This document shows, one piece after another, positions 26,476 through 36,244 of a stretch of 64,000 nucleotides of DNA. The translations under genes were made by a program, and so were the position numbers. The notes below the pieces were generated by a model. That model was not told the origin of the DNA. It ran no database searches and saw only the letters and a program-made list of their open reading frames with translations. Where the stretch lies: the NCBI GenBank assembly GCA_001541255.1, contig LNQR01000004.1:1-64000 (forward strand), written 5' to 3'. Numbering within the stretch: position 1 is the stretch's first letter; the number at the start of each line of letters is the position of its first letter. The DNA comes from Candidatus Magnetominusculus xianensis (GTDB lineage: Bacteria > Nitrospirota > Thermodesulfovibrionia > Thermodesulfovibrionales > Magnetobacteriaceae).

Positions 26476-27531
26476 ATGGAAACAATCAAAGGCGTGTGCG
26501 GCAATATTGTTCCATTAAAGAATGAGTACTTTATAAAGGCCCAGAGCAGGCTTGACATATTAACCAAACCACAGGGCAGCCTTGGGCAGCTGGAACAGTT
26601 TGCCGCTCGTCTTGTGACCATATACGAAGATGAGATGCCTTCGATACCAAAGAAGGCAGTCTTTGTATTTGCCGGTGACCACGGTGTGGCAGAGGAAGGC
26701 GTATCGGCATTTCCGGCTGAGGTAACGCCGCAGATGGTGCTTAACTTTTTGCGCGGCGGCGCTGGAATAAATGTCCTTGCCAGACACGCCGGGGCAGACG
26801 TGCTGGTTATCGATGCCGGTGTGAATTATGATTTTAAGGATTGTCCCGGCCTGATACAAAAAAAGGTGGTCTATGGGACAAAGAATATCACCAAAGGCCC
26901 GGCGATGAGCCGCGATGAGGCAATAAAATGTGTAAATGTTGGCATTGCCCTTGCCCGCGAATATGCCCAGAAGGGTATTAAGATGTTTGCAACCGGTGAA
27001 ATGGGCATAGCCAACACTACACCGTCATCGGCAATTGCCGCCGTAGTAACCGGAAGGCCGGTTAAAGAGGTGACAGGAAAGGGCACGGGGATTGGAGACG
27101 CAGACTTATCAAAGAAAATCGCCGTGATAGAGCGTGCCATAGCCGTTAACGCCCCAGATGCAGCTGACCCCATCGATGTGCTGGCAAAGATAGGCGGGGC
27201 GGAGATAGGTGCGATTGCCGGACTGTGCCTGGGGGCGGCGCAACTCAGGCTTCCCGTTGTGATAGACGGCTTTATCTCCACGGCAGGGGCAGTGATTGCC
27301 TATGGCCTCAATGCAATGGTAAAAGAGTACATGTTCAGCGCCCACCGCTCATATGAAATCGGGCACAGGGCGATTTTAGAGCACATGGGACTGACGCCGA
27401 TGCTGGAGCTTGACATGCGGTTAGGTGAGGGCACAGGGGCGGCCATAGCGATGACCATACTGGATGCCTCACTGAAGATTTACAGGGAGATGGCAACGTT
27501 TCAGGATGCCGGAGTCTCAGATAAATCCTAA
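26476..27531 (+). CDS. cobT: Nicotinate-nucleotide-dimethylbenzimidazole phosphoribosyltransferase
   Basis: CobT activates the lower-ligand base (usually dimethylbenzimidazole) by transferring ribose phosphate from nicotinate mononucleotide. Motifs: [55 protein letters not shown], and [18 protein letters not shown] near the end, which contains the catalytic Glu region. The 351 residues are the usual length and the ATG follows 'agggaggat'. It ends cobalamin locus 1; cobS, cobD/cbiB, cbiA, cbiP, cbiC and cbiT are absent from the window. Confidence 0.94.
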   Translation: METIKGVCGNIVPLKNEYFIKAQSRLDILTKPQGSLGQLEQFAARLVTIYEDEMPSIPKKAVFVFAGDHGVAEEGVSAFPAEVTPQMVLNFLRGGAGINVLARHAGADVLVIDAGVNYDFKDCPGLIQKKVVYGTKNITKGPAMSRDEAIKCVNVGIALAREYAQKGIKMFATGEMGIANTTPSSAIAAVVTGRPVKEVTGKGTGIGDADLSKKIAVIERAIAVNAPDAADPIDVLAKIGGAEIGAIAGLCLGAAQLRLPVVIDGFISTAGAVIAYGLNAMVKEYMFSAHRSYEIGHRAILEHMGLTPMLELDMRLGEGTGAAIAMTILDASLKIYREMATFQDAGVSDKS

Positions 27532-27549
27532 AGTTTACACAGATATAAT

Positions 27550-27579
27550 TTGAAAGCGCTTATCAATGAGGTGTATAAT
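27550..27579 (+). promoter_or_regulatory. Promoter before the methyltransferase gene
   Basis: TTGAAA (27550-27555) and a perfect TATAAT (27574-27579) are 18 bases apart, just upstream of the ATG at 27588. The start codon would be almost at the transcript's 5' end, so translation may be from a very short leader. Confidence 0.5.
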
Positions 27580-27587
27580 ACGCTATT

Positions 27588-28892
27588 ATGTCAACAGCAA
27601 ACTCAGACAGCAGCACAACACATAGGATAGTCATAGGCGACAGCAGACAAATGGACGCTATCCCGGATGAGAGCGTTCAACTGGTAGTCACCTCGCCGCC
27701 CTATTGGCAGCTTAAAGACTACGGCACTGCCAATCAGGTTGGTTATAACGATACATACGAAGAGTACATCAACAACCTGAGTATAGTCTGGGGCGACTGC
27801 GCGCGCGTCCTGCATGAGGGCTGCCGCTTGTGCATTAACATAGGAGACCAGTTCGCACGGGCTGCGTACTACGGCAGATACAAGGTGATACCCATAAGGA
27901 CAGAGATAATAAAGTTCTGCGAATGCGCCTCTATGGATTATATGGGGGCAATAATATGGCAGAAAGTTACCACCTGCAACACCAGCGGCGGGGCAACAAT
28001 AATGGGCTCATTTCCATATCCAAGGAACGGGATAATAAAGCTGGACTATGAGTTCATCCTTATTTTCAAAAAGCATGGCGATGCCCCTCCAGTCTCAAAA
28101 GAAATTAAAGAGCAGTCAGCCCTGACGAAGGAACAGTGGAATGAGTATTTCAGCGGACACTGGCATTTCCCCGGCGATAAGCAGACTAAGCATATTGCCA
28201 CATTTCCGCAGGAGCTGCCCGCACGCCTGATAAAAATGTTTACATTTGTTGGAGAGACAGTCCTTGACCCATTTCTTGGCAGCGGCACTACCTCACTGGC
28301 CGCCCAAAATCTCAACCGTAACTCTGCAGGATATGAAATCAATGCAGAGTATATACCCTTAATAAAAGATAAACTGACAATCGGCCAGGACTTGTACAGT
28401 AATGCCACATACACGATAGAGAATTCCTCACAAACTGAGATTAACACCGGGGAGAAAATTGCAGCGCTGCCATATATATTCAGAGACCCGCTGAGGATTA
28501 ATTTAAAAATAAACCCCAAGCGCATGAAATTTGGCTCAACCGTAGACGGCGAAAGGCACAAGCGCGAGACCTACTACAGGGTTAAGGAAGTCCACTCCCC
28601 TGAGCGCCTTATTTTAAGTAGCGGCGCGTTAATCACATTGATAGGCGTAAAGACCATCGAGGCAGTGAGGGCAGAGGCCATTGCATTATTAGAGACATTA
28701 ATAAAAGGACAGCGCGTATTTGTAAAATATGATAAACTCATACCGGATGAGACAATGTGTTATTTATTTTTAAGCAACAAGACATTTATCAACGCCCGTC
28801 TGATAAAGTCCGGCCTTGCCGGAGCTGACACAAGCACGGTGTATAAACACAAAGAGAGGTTTTTGAGATACTCAAGCGAAAGAGCCATATAA
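27588..28892 (+). CDS. N4-cytosine-type DNA methyltransferase with a C-terminal SNase-like domain
   Basis: Residues ~15-270 are a beta-class DNA methyltransferase. The catalytic TSPPYW (34-39) comes before the SAM-binding DPFLGSGTT (~227-235); the S-P-P-Y form usually marks N4-cytosine enzymes. Residues ~335-430 resemble a staphylococcal-nuclease (OB) domain: [55 protein letters not shown]. The Arg residues used by active nucleases (in R-L-x-x-x-D-T-P and G-R-x-L-A-Y) are not seen at the matching places, so this domain may only bind DNA. No restriction gene is adjacent; recA follows 17 bases later. Confidence 0.8.
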   Translation: MSTANSDSSTTHRIVIGDSRQMDAIPDESVQLVVTSPPYWQLKDYGTANQVGYNDTYEEYINNLSIVWGDCARVLHEGCRLCINIGDQFARAAYYGRYKVIPIRTEIIKFCECASMDYMGAIIWQKVTTCNTSGGATIMGSFPYPRNGIIKLDYEFILIFKKHGDAPPVSKEIKEQSALTKEQWNEYFSGHWHFPGDKQTKHIATFPQELPARLIKMFTFVGETVLDPFLGSGTTSLAAQNLNRNSAGYEINAEYIPLIKDKLTIGQDLYSNATYTIENSSQTEINTGEKIAALPYIFRDPLRINLKINPKRMKFGSTVDGERHKRETYYRVKEVHSPERLILSSGALITLIGVKTIEAVRAEAIALLETLIKGQRVFVKYDKLIPDETMCYLFLSNKTFINARLIKSGLAGADTSTVYKHKERFLRYSSERAI

Positions 28893-28909
28893 CAACAGGA
28901 GGTATTGAG

Positions 28910-29959
28910 ATGTCGAAAGACAAAGAAAAAGACAAAGACAAGGAAAAGAACAAAGAAAAGGCGATAGAAGCGGCCATCGCACAAATAGAGAAGAGTTTCG
29001 GCAAAGGCTCCATAATGAAACTGGGCGAAGACGCCATAGCCGAAGGCATAAAGGTAATCCCCACTGGTTCACTCACCCTGGACCTGGCAACCGGCGTAGG
29101 AGGCATCCCGCGTGGAAGGGTAACAGAGATATACGGCCCTGAGTCCTCGGGCAAGACCACCCTGTCACTTAGTACCATAGCACAGGCACAGAAGACGGGC
29201 GGGATAGCTGCCTTCATAGATGCAGAACACGCCCTTGACGTCAGCTATGCTACGCGCATAGGGGTAAAGGTTGCAGACTTGCTGATTTCTCAGCCTGACA
29301 GCGGCGAACAGGCCCTTGAGGTGTGCGAAACACTTGTAAGGAGCAATGCCCTCGATATTATAGTCATTGACTCAGTAGCAGCCCTTGTGCCGCGGGCAGA
29401 GATAGAGGGCGACATGGGCGACCAGCTGCCGGGACTTCAGGCTAGGCTTATGAGTCAGGCGCTAAGGAAACTTACATCTGCCATATCCAAAAGCAGCACC
29501 GCCGTGATTTTTATAAATCAGATACGCCACAAGATTGGCGTCATGTATGGAAGCCCTGAGACCACCACAGGGGGGAATGCGCTGAAATTTTACTCGTCAC
29601 TTCGCCTTGACATAAGAAAAATAGACAGCATTAAGGTAAATCAGGAGATTCTTGGCGGGCGCGTAAGGGTAAAGGTACAGAAAAACAAGGTAGCCCCGCC
29701 GTTTCGTCAGGCCGAATTCGACATTTTCTACAACGAGGGTATATCAAAGGCCGGAGAACTGGTTGACATAGGCGCTGACAAGGGAATAATTGAACGCGCT
29801 GGCACATGGTACAGCTACGGCAGCATTAAACTTGGTCAGGGCCGTGACAATGCAAAGAAATATCTGCTTGAAAACGAGACCGTTATGTCTGAGATAGAGG
29901 CTAAGATTCGTGACCAGGGGCACATTTCAATTGCCGATGGAACCCCTGAGGAAGAATGA
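28910..29959 (+). CDS. recA: Recombinase RecA
   Basis: RecA forms ATP-dependent filaments on single-stranded DNA for recombination and SOS induction. The 349-residue protein has Walker [10 protein letters not shown] (~75-83), [20 protein letters not shown] (Walker B and loop 1) and [20 protein letters not shown] (loop 2). Before the normal start of homology lies a repetitive ~17-residue Lys/Asp/Glu tail ([16 protein letters not shown]), unusual but unlikely to affect the core. 'caggaggta' precedes the ATG. It lies between the methyltransferase gene and recX; I see no separate promoter or SOS-type box in the 17-base gap. Confidence 0.97.
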   Translation: MSKDKEKDKDKEKNKEKAIEAAIAQIEKSFGKGSIMKLGEDAIAEGIKVIPTGSLTLDLATGVGGIPRGRVTEIYGPESSGKTTLSLSTIAQAQKTGGIAAFIDAEHALDVSYATRIGVKVADLLISQPDSGEQALEVCETLVRSNALDIIVIDSVAALVPRAEIEGDMGDQLPGLQARLMSQALRKLTSAISKSSTAVIFINQIRHKIGVMYGSPETTTGGNALKFYSSLRLDIRKIDSIKVNQEILGGRVRVKVQKNKVAPPFRQAEFDIFYNEGISKAGELVDIGADKGIIERAGTWYSYGSIKLGQGRDNAKKYLLENETVMSEIEAKIRDQGHISIADGTPEEE

Positions 29960-29969
29960 AAGGGGAAGA

Positions 29970-30470
29970 GTGAAGCCGCTGCCCGATATAAAAAGTTATG
30001 CGCTTAGATTATTGGGCATCAGAGACAGGAGCGAATACGAACTAAGAATAAAACTCCAGGACAAGGGCTACGACCCTGAAATGATTTCCGGGACGATTGA
30101 CCAGCTAAAAGACGCCGGTTTCATAGATGACAGAAAGACTGCCGAATCTATCATTCGCTACTGCAAGGAAGGGAAGCTGCTTGGTGAAAACGGCACAAAG
30201 CACTACCTCAAAAAACGCGGCATCCCGGAAGAGATAATCGCCCAGATGACTACATCTGCCGGTGAGCAAATAGAAAATGCAAAAATTCTTATCAGCAAGA
30301 GAGAAAAGTATTTGAAAAAACTGCCGTTAAAAGTTAAAATTAACAGACTCTACGGTCAGCTTCAGAGAAAGGGCTACGGCTATGAGATAATCAACAGGGT
30401 CATAAGAGAATATGAAGATTTATGCAAACGCGGCGCAGCGGCAGAATCAGAAAGGGCTGAGATGAGATGA
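29970..30470 (+). CDS. recX: Regulatory protein RecX
   Basis: RecX binds RecA filaments and limits their growth. I start at a GTG at 29970 (VKPLPDIKSYALRLLG) because 'aaagggga' precedes it and this is 10 bases after recA ends; an earlier in-frame ATG lies inside recA. The three-helix repeats of the family are visible: SEYELRIKLQDKGYDPEMIS, LKDAGFIDDRKTAESIIRYC, LGENGTKHYLKKRGIPEEII, GYGYEIINRVIREYE. 166 residues is typical. It overlaps alaS by 4 bases. Confidence 0.88.
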   Translation: MKPLPDIKSYALRLLGIRDRSEYELRIKLQDKGYDPEMISGTIDQLKDAGFIDDRKTAESIIRYCKEGKLLGENGTKHYLKKRGIPEEIIAQMTTSAGEQIENAKILISKREKYLKKLPLKVKINRLYGQLQRKGYGYEIINRVIREYEDLCKRGAAAESERAEMR

Positions 30471-33109
30471 AAGGAAAAGAGATAAGACAGCGGTTTTTAG
30501 AATATTTTTATGAGCGAGGCCATGAGCGTGTGAAGAGTTCTTCTCTTATACCGAAAAACGACCCATCGCTCCTGTTTACAAGCGCTGGGATGGTTCAGTT
30601 TAAGGGTGCTTTTTTAGGGACTGACTCACCGGGGTACAGCCGTGCTGCGACGTGCCAGAAGTGTATGCGTGCCGGAGGCAAGCAAAGCGACATAGAAAAC
30701 GTAGGATTCACCGCGCGTCATCACACCTTTTTTGAGATGCTGGGGAATTTTTCATTTGGGGATTATTTTAAAAAAGACGCCATAGTGTTCGCATGGGAAC
30801 TCCTGACGCACTGGTATAAACTGCCAAAGGACAAGCTCTGGGTATCAGTATTTGAAGATGATGACGAGGCAATAGACCTGTGGACTCAGCACACTGAGTT
30901 GAAAAATGACAAAATCGTGCGGCTTGGTGCGAAGGATAATTTTTGGCAGATGGGAGACACAGGCCCCTGCGGCCCGTGTTCGGAGATAATCATAGACCAG
31001 GGTGAGGCAATGGGCTGCGGACGCCCTGAGTGCGCCGTAGGATGTGACTGTGACAGGTATCTGGAGCTATGGAATCTGGTATTTATGCAGTATGACAGGT
31101 CAGCAGACGGCACGCTTAATCCACTCCCCAAACCCAGCATAGACACGGGCATGGGGCTTGAGCGTATTACCAGTGTGCTGCAAAATAAGCAGAACAACTT
31201 CGATACAGATTTATTTGCGCCAATTATAGATGCAATCACTGCAAAGGCCCATATCTCATATGGAAAGGACAAGAAGCTGGACGTCTCAACACGGGTGATA
31301 GCAGACCATATCAGGTCAGTTACGTTTTTGCTGTCTGAGGGGTTGATGCCGTCAAACGAAGGGCGCGGCTACGTGGCAAGACGAATAATTCGCCGCGCGT
31401 CCAGACACGCACGGAAGCTAGGCGTAGGAAAACCCTTCCTGCACAAATTAATACGAGCAGTTGCTGAGGCATCAGGGGATATATATCCCGAATTGTCAAA
31501 AGAGAGAGAGCGCTCTGAGGAGATATTAAAGTTTGAAGAGGAGAGATTTTTCAGGACACTTGATCAGGGGTCAGAGCTGCTTGATGAGATAATCGCCTCT
31601 GTAAAGGCCGCAGGGTTGAGCGTCATACCCGGGGCAGAGGCATTCCGGCTTTATGACACGTATGGCTTTCCGATGGATTTAACAATGGAAGCGGCAAAGG
31701 AAAACAGCCTGAGGGTCGATGAGGAAGGCTTCGACGAGGAAATGAAAAAGCAGAGGACAAGGGGAAAACTCTCTTGGGCTGAAGACCAGGCGGGAATCTC
31801 CGGTGTTGTTAATTCCATATATAATAACGCCGTGAGGATAAGCGGCGAGACATATTTTCTTGGCTATGAGCTGTTAGAGACAGACGCTATAGTAACGCTG
31901 ATGCTAAAAAACGGCGAACAGACAGACATCCTGCACAAGGGCGACGAGGCGGAGATAATCCTTGATAAATCACCATTTTATGGTGAATCAGGCGGTCAGT
32001 CCGGTGACAGGGGCATTATTCAAACCGAAAAGGCAGTGATTGAAGTAAGAGACACAAAGAAGACGCCCAATAGTTTAATCATACACAGGGTTTATGTAAA
32101 AAGCGGCACGCTAAAACAGTCTGAGACTGTCTCATGCAGGGTTGACAAAAGGCTCAGAACGGCAGCCGCACGCAACCACACGGCAACGCATCTGCTTCAT
32201 GCAGCGCTCAGGGACCTGATAGGCGACCATATCAAGCAGGCCGGTTCACTTGTCACCCCAGACAGGCTGCGATTTGACTTCACTCATTTTTATCCGATTA
32301 CGGACGAAGAGAAGCAGAAACTTGAGGACATGATAAACGCTAAAATCATGGAAGACCTGCCCGTAGCAACACACACAATGGGCATAAACGAGGCCATTGA
32401 CTACGGGGCAACGGCACTGTTTGATGAGAAATACGGCGCCGAAGTACGCGTTGTAGAGATAGAGGGTTTTAGCAAGGAACTCTGCGGCGGCACACACTGC
32501 CGAATGACGGGGCAAATAGGCCCGTTTATGATACTCTCAGAAGGCAGTATCGCCTCAGGCGTCAGGCGGGTAGAGGCCATCACGGGTACGGCAAGCCTTG
32601 CCCTAGTAAGACATAAAATCGGCGAACTCAAGACAGTCTCTGAGTTATTAAAGACAGAGACGCCGCTGGAGAGGCTTCCCGCGCTCATAAAAAAGAACAA
32701 AGAACTCGAAAAAGAACTCCAGTCGCTGAAGACAAAGGACATGGGGCGCGATATATCGTCGTTTTTGGGCGCTGTAAAAGAAATAGACGGCGTGAAGGTG
32801 TTAATTTCAAGGCGTGACGGCCTGAATCAAAAGGATTTAAGGGATTTTGCTGATAAATTGAAGGAAAAGTTAGGCTCAGGCATAATCATAGCTGCCTCAA
32901 CAATGGACGAGCAATCGTCGTTCATTGCAATGGTAACAAAAGACCTGACGGGGAAATACCACGCGGGCAAGATTTTAAAAGTGGCAGCGGAATTGGCCGG
33001 AGGCAAAGGCGGCGGCAGGGCAGACATGGCCCAGGGCGGCACCAAAGAGCTTGACAAACTGGACGCAGCCCTAAACGGCATCTACGATATTATCAGGGCT
33101 AATCATTAA
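30467..33109 (+). CDS. alaS: Alanyl-tRNA synthetase
   Basis: Joins alanine to tRNA-Ala and edits mischarged Ser/Gly. The 880 residues carry the class II core (EIRQRFLEYFYERGHERVKS; FTSAGMVQFKGAFLG; TGMGLERI), the editing-domain zinc sites HTATHLLHAAL (~566-576) and ELCGGTHC (~667), and the C-terminal DHHA1 domain GGKGGGRADMAQGG. A Cys-rich insert MGCGRPECAVGCDCDRYLELWN is typical of many bacterial enzymes. The recA-recX-alaS order is widely conserved. Confidence 0.97.
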   Translation: MKGKEIRQRFLEYFYERGHERVKSSSLIPKNDPSLLFTSAGMVQFKGAFLGTDSPGYSRAATCQKCMRAGGKQSDIENVGFTARHHTFFEMLGNFSFGDYFKKDAIVFAWELLTHWYKLPKDKLWVSVFEDDDEAIDLWTQHTELKNDKIVRLGAKDNFWQMGDTGPCGPCSEIIIDQGEAMGCGRPECAVGCDCDRYLELWNLVFMQYDRSADGTLNPLPKPSIDTGMGLERITSVLQNKQNNFDTDLFAPIIDAITAKAHISYGKDKKLDVSTRVIADHIRSVTFLLSEGLMPSNEGRGYVARRIIRRASRHARKLGVGKPFLHKLIRAVAEASGDIYPELSKERERSEEILKFEEERFFRTLDQGSELLDEIIASVKAAGLSVIPGAEAFRLYDTYGFPMDLTMEAAKENSLRVDEEGFDEEMKKQRTRGKLSWAEDQAGISGVVNSIYNNAVRISGETYFLGYELLETDAIVTLMLKNGEQTDILHKGDEAEIILDKSPFYGESGGQSGDRGIIQTEKAVIEVRDTKKTPNSLIIHRVYVKSGTLKQSETVSCRVDKRLRTAAARNHTATHLLHAALRDLIGDHIKQAGSLVTPDRLRFDFTHFYPITDEEKQKLEDMINAKIMEDLPVATHTMGINEAIDYGATALFDEKYGAEVRVVEIEGFSKELCGGTHCRMTGQIGPFMILSEGSIASGVRRVEAITGTASLALVRHKIGELKTVSELLKTETPLERLPALIKKNKELEKELQSLKTKDMGRDISSFLGAVKEIDGVKVLISRRDGLNQKDLRDFADKLKEKLGSGIIIAASTMDEQSSFIAMVTKDLTGKYHAGKILKVAAELAGGKGGGRADMAQGGTKELDKLDAALNGIYDIIRANH

Positions 33110-33225
33110 TACTTTAGGAAAATAAAATTACCACCATGAGGCTGATTATGATAAAATAAGTTATGGCTTCTCTTATGTTGATGGAGAGGCTTTATTGTTG
33201 GTAGAAACCCTATAGACGAGGGAAT

Positions 33226-34077
33226 ATGCATCAAAAATATGACATTACGTTAAAAGATCTTTTGAAAGACGTACCTAAGGTCTTCCTCAAACTCATTACC
33301 GGATATGAAACCGGCAAATTTATTGACGTACAATTCCCTGATATCCAATTAAGAGAAGCGGATTTGGTGCTTGAGGTAGCGGATGGAAAGTTAGTCCATG
33401 TAGAAATTCAATCCCAAAATGAGAATAATATGATGGGACGTATGTTTCTATATGATGGATTGATTTTCAATCAATATAAAAGATTACCTATACAGATAGT
33501 GCTTTACGTTGGTAATGAACATATGAACATGGAAAATTATATGGAAGGTGAAGGAGTAAAGTACTCATATAAATTAATAGATATAAGAGAGATTGATTGC
33601 CACCAACTCCTTGAAAGTGATATTCCTGAAGATATAGTGTTGGCAATACTATGTAAGACCGAGGATGTGGATGTGACAATAAGAAAAATCCTTGATAAAC
33701 TGTCTGTATTGCCGCTGAAAGAGAGGAAAGGCTATATCAGAAAATTGCTATATCTTTCTGATTTGAGGAGATTATACCCTAAAGTTAAACGGGAGGTAAG
33801 TAAGATGCCTATAACAATTGATGTAAAAAATAGCGATATTTATCAGGAAGGATTGGTTGAGGGGAAGCAGGAAGGGAAGCAGGAAGGATTGATTGAAGGG
33901 GAACGGTTAGGGATAATAGAAGGAATGCTTGAACTCAAATTTGGCTTAGCCGGACTTGAGTTGATGAATATGGTTCGTGTTATCCCTACTGTAGACAAAT
34001 TGGAGGAGTTCAAAAATCTTATCAAGAAAGCCGATTCGGTGGATGGCTTGAGGGGATTTTGGGGGAGAAGCATATAA
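33226..34077 (+). CDS. Rpn/PD-(D/E)XK transposase-family nuclease
   Basis: The 283-residue protein matches the family of recombination-promoting nucleases and 'putative transposases': KDLLKDVPKVFLKLITGYE at the start, then READLVLEVADGKLVHVEIQ, the D...E-x-Q/K active-site region at ~45-66, followed by RMFLYDGLIFNQYKRLPIQIVLYVG. The C terminus has the family's short Glu/Gly repeats (VEGKQEGKQEGLIEGERLG) and a leucine-rich tail. Such proteins nick or cut DNA and often occur in many copies. It stands at the left edge of an accessory island. Confidence 0.75.
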   Translation: MHQKYDITLKDLLKDVPKVFLKLITGYETGKFIDVQFPDIQLREADLVLEVADGKLVHVEIQSQNENNMMGRMFLYDGLIFNQYKRLPIQIVLYVGNEHMNMENYMEGEGVKYSYKLIDIREIDCHQLLESDIPEDIVLAILCKTEDVDVTIRKILDKLSVLPLKERKGYIRKLLYLSDLRRLYPKVKREVSKMPITIDVKNSDIYQEGLVEGKQEGKQEGLIEGERLGIIEGMLELKFGLAGLELMNMVRVIPTVDKLEEFKNLIKKADSVDGLRGFWGRSI

Positions 34078-34111
34078 ACCCTGAAAATCAGTCACATCGT
34101 TATACAGTATT

Positions 34112-34164
34112 GGGACAGCGACCGTTATTTGCATACTTAAAAGTCGCTGCCTCTATTATCGACC
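34112..34164. repeat. Palindromic/direct repeat, left copy
   Basis: GGGACAGCGAC (34112-34122) is an imperfect inverted repeat of GTCGCTGCCTC (34143-34153), with CAGCGAC/GTCGCTG perfect. The 39 bases at 34126-34164 are repeated directly at 34767-34805 with only three differences. The changes in the right copy (GTCACTGTCCC) restore a better match to GGGACA on the left arm, so the ancestral element probably had longer arms. It resembles a small REP- or MITE-like element. Confidence 0.55.
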
Positions 34165-34224
34165 TATAATAACTGGTGAACGGTTACTAAAAGATTATCT
34201 TGACTTATAGGGAGGATTACAACA

Positions 34225-34863
34225 ATGACCCAAGAAGTAATGTTAATTCTGTTCATAGGAGCAATAATTGCATTGCTTATCTTTTTGGTGCGAAGAAAAC
34301 AAAAAAACATATCTCCATCAGGAAATTCAATGAGTAACTCAACTGCTTCTAAAAGCAATGGTTCATATAAGGAACCTCTAATCCTGCCTGCAACAGTACT
34401 ACAGAGCAAAACAACTACGACATTTTTGAAAGATAACATTTCTAATGATATTATTAAATTGCAAAAGAAACAAAATATTTCTGAAACAGAGGCTGCAATG
34501 ATAGCTCCAGTAATTGGCGAATTGAGAAAATGGTACTGGAATCGAGCTCGATCTTACGATGATTCATTTAGTGGTATATGTGATGACTGCAATGCTTCAA
34601 TAGGGAAAAACGACTTTTTTCTAACTGCTTCCAATTATGGCATATGTGAGAGTTGTTTAGACCGACGTTTATTTGTATATATTAAATGGGATAAAGACAT
34701 TTTAAATTTACAATCTTCTATTGGAACAAATAGTGTAAAGGTACCCAGCAGTATCTTAACTGCTGCTATTTGCATACTTAAAAGTCACTGTCCCTATTAT
34801 CGACCACAGACTGACTTATTTCATTTTTATTTCACTCAAAGCCTTTTTGAAAGCCCCGTTTAA
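34225..34863 (+). CDS. Membrane-anchored zinc-ribbon protein of unknown function
   Basis: I do not recognise the family. An N-terminal membrane helix (about 4-23) is followed by a Ser/Asn/Lys-rich linker, a helical region, and a CxxC-x16-CxxC zinc-ribbon-like motif (CDDCN...GICESCLDR, ~116-138). The ATG follows 'agggagga'. The last ~30 codons (from about 34767) read through the right copy of the 39-base direct repeat, so the original C terminus has probably been replaced. It lies between the two repeat copies. Confidence 0.55.
   Translation: MTQEVMLILFIGAIIALLIFLVRRKQKNISPSGNSMSNSTASKSNGSYKEPLILPATVLQSKTTTTFLKDNISNDIIKLQKKQNISETEAAMIAPVIGELRKWYWNRARSYDDSFSGICDDCNASIGKNDFFLTASNYGICESCLDRRLFVYIKWDKDILNLQSSIGTNSVKVPSSILTAAICILKSHCPYYRPQTDLFHFYFTQSLFESPV
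34767..34805. repeat. Direct repeat, right copy
   Basis: 36 of 39 bases match 34126-34164, in the same orientation. It lies inside the 3' end of the zinc-ribbon gene and about 10 bases before the 3' end of the converging HEPN gene. Only the right arm of the left copy's palindrome is present here. Confidence 0.6.
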
Positions 34864-35262
34864 TTCAGCCCCCGTTTCTATTGTGGACAATTCCTGCTCC
34901 AAAGTTAAAACTATGCTTTTTGCTGATAAATAGTCAATTGCTCCAATATTTTTTGCCGCGTCGTAATCACAAAAGTTTCGTAATTGTCTTAACTTAATTA
35001 ACTCACCGGCTGCGGTTGTTTTATTAATATATGTCATAATATCTGAAATCAGCTTGTGAATGCGGTGTGACCTTATCGTCAGCAGTTCATTCTTAGCTGG
35101 CACAGTGAGCAAATTGTATATTGTATTTTTATATTTATGAAATATGTAATAGTAATATCTACTAATTGAAGTCCTTATGCTGGCATCAGCAGCAGGATCA
35201 CTGTTCTTATAAAACCCATGAATATCTTCTGCAATTATTTTGTAATAATCAAAATTAAACAT
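34816..35262 (-). CDS. HEPN-domain protein (UPF0332-like)
   Basis: The 148-residue all-helical protein has SISRYYYYIFHKYKN at ~30-45, HRIHKLISDIMTYIN at ~66-80 and LRQLRNFCDYDAAK at ~93-106. These match the Y-Y-x-x-F-H, central His and R-x-x-x-D-Y-D landmarks of the HEPN/UPF0332 group, in which the Arg and His/Asp region can form an RNase site (family knowledge). It is preceded by two bases after the stop of the TPR-like gene, so the pair is one operon. A TA or defence role is inference. Its 3' end overlaps the end of the converging zinc-ribbon gene. Confidence 0.6.
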   Translation of the reverse strand: MFNFDYYKIIAEDIHGFYKNSDPAADASIRTSISRYYYYIFHKYKNTIYNLLTVPAKNELLTIRSHRIHKLISDIMTYINKTTAAGELIKLRQLRNFCDYDAAKNIGAIDYLSAKSIVLTLEQELSTIETGAELNGAFKKALSEIKMK

Positions 35263-35264
35263 AT

Positions 35265-36089
35265 TTATTTACGGGCTATAACGTCAACCAATACTAATAT
35301 GAACGGGAAATTAGATTCAATTAATCTGGCAATTTGAATTTCTAAGTTGTGGCTCTCTTCGACAGACATAGGTTTTGTGATTAGTTTCAAGGAAAAGTAT
35401 TTTTCATCCGGGAACTCAATATCAACCTCCTCATATGGGATTATATCTTCTATCAGCCGATTATCATTTGTGTATTCTTTAACATATCTATATATCTCTG
35501 AATATGTTTCATTGTTTTTTAATTGTTCTTTTCCTTTTAAGTATGACTTAAGTTTATCCACTACCCCGATTAATGACCGAGGGTCTATATACTGTGATAC
35601 CTTTGAATAAAATGAATCCTCTTCAAAATCGATTTCTGAGTTATGGTTTATTATATTCCATAATTCTAACACATATTTATATACTTCTTCAAAATTTGCC
35701 AAATTAGTATTAACTATCATAAGATATATAAGCGCTATTACTCTCTCACGTTCATCCAATTTCTGATACTTAAGCAGCGTCCTTACTATCGCAAACGCTT
35801 CCTTGTTGTTGCCCTTTGCATTTTCAATATTAGCCTTGTACATCGCTAAATCAAAAGGGACGTTTCTCTTAACAAGTTTATAACATTTATTAACTATCAG
35901 TTCTGCATTTTCTATATCGTTTAAATTCATGTAACATGCTATCAAAATAATCATTGGTGTTACAGAATCTTCAGGATTGCTCTCCAAATAGCTTAAAATA
36001 TCGAATTCTAAAGAACGTAAATCTCCTATAGAGGCACTTTGATTTAGTCTCTCAGCAAAGTCATTGCTTCTCATTAAAGCAAACGCCAT
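35265..36089 (-). CDS. TPR-like helical protein, partner of the HEPN gene
   Basis: The 274-residue protein begins with ~190 residues of paired helices resembling tetratricopeptide repeats (MIILIACYMNLNDIENAELI; MYKANIENAKGNNKEAFAIV; VIALIYLMIVNTNLANFEEV). A C-terminal ~80-residue alpha/beta section follows (YFSLKLITKPMSVEESHNLE; LIESNFPFILVLVDVI). I do not recognise the C-terminal part. The two-base gap to the HEPN gene argues for a functional pair: perhaps a sensor/antitoxin and an effector RNase. Low GC sets it apart from the flanking housekeeping genes. Confidence 0.55.
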   Translation of the reverse strand: MAFALMRSNDFAERLNQSASIGDLRSLEFDILSYLESNPEDSVTPMIILIACYMNLNDIENAELIVNKCYKLVKRNVPFDLAMYKANIENAKGNNKEAFAIVRTLLKYQKLDERERVIALIYLMIVNTNLANFEEVYKYVLELWNIINHNSEIDFEEDSFYSKVSQYIDPRSLIGVVDKLKSYLKGKEQLKNNETYSEIYRYVKEYTNDNRLIEDIIPYEEVDIEFPDEKYFSLKLITKPMSVEESHNLEIQIARLIESNFPFILVLVDVIARK

Positions 36090-36244
36090 TATCGCAGCCG
36101 ACTCATATTAGTCCCATATTCATCTATCTTCCGAAACACCTGCTTTAGTATAACACGCATGTCTGATGGCTTGTCAATTGAATCTCAGTTTGATTTTTGA
36201 GTATGCTATCGACAAACCCACATGCTTAAGAGTATGATATAATT

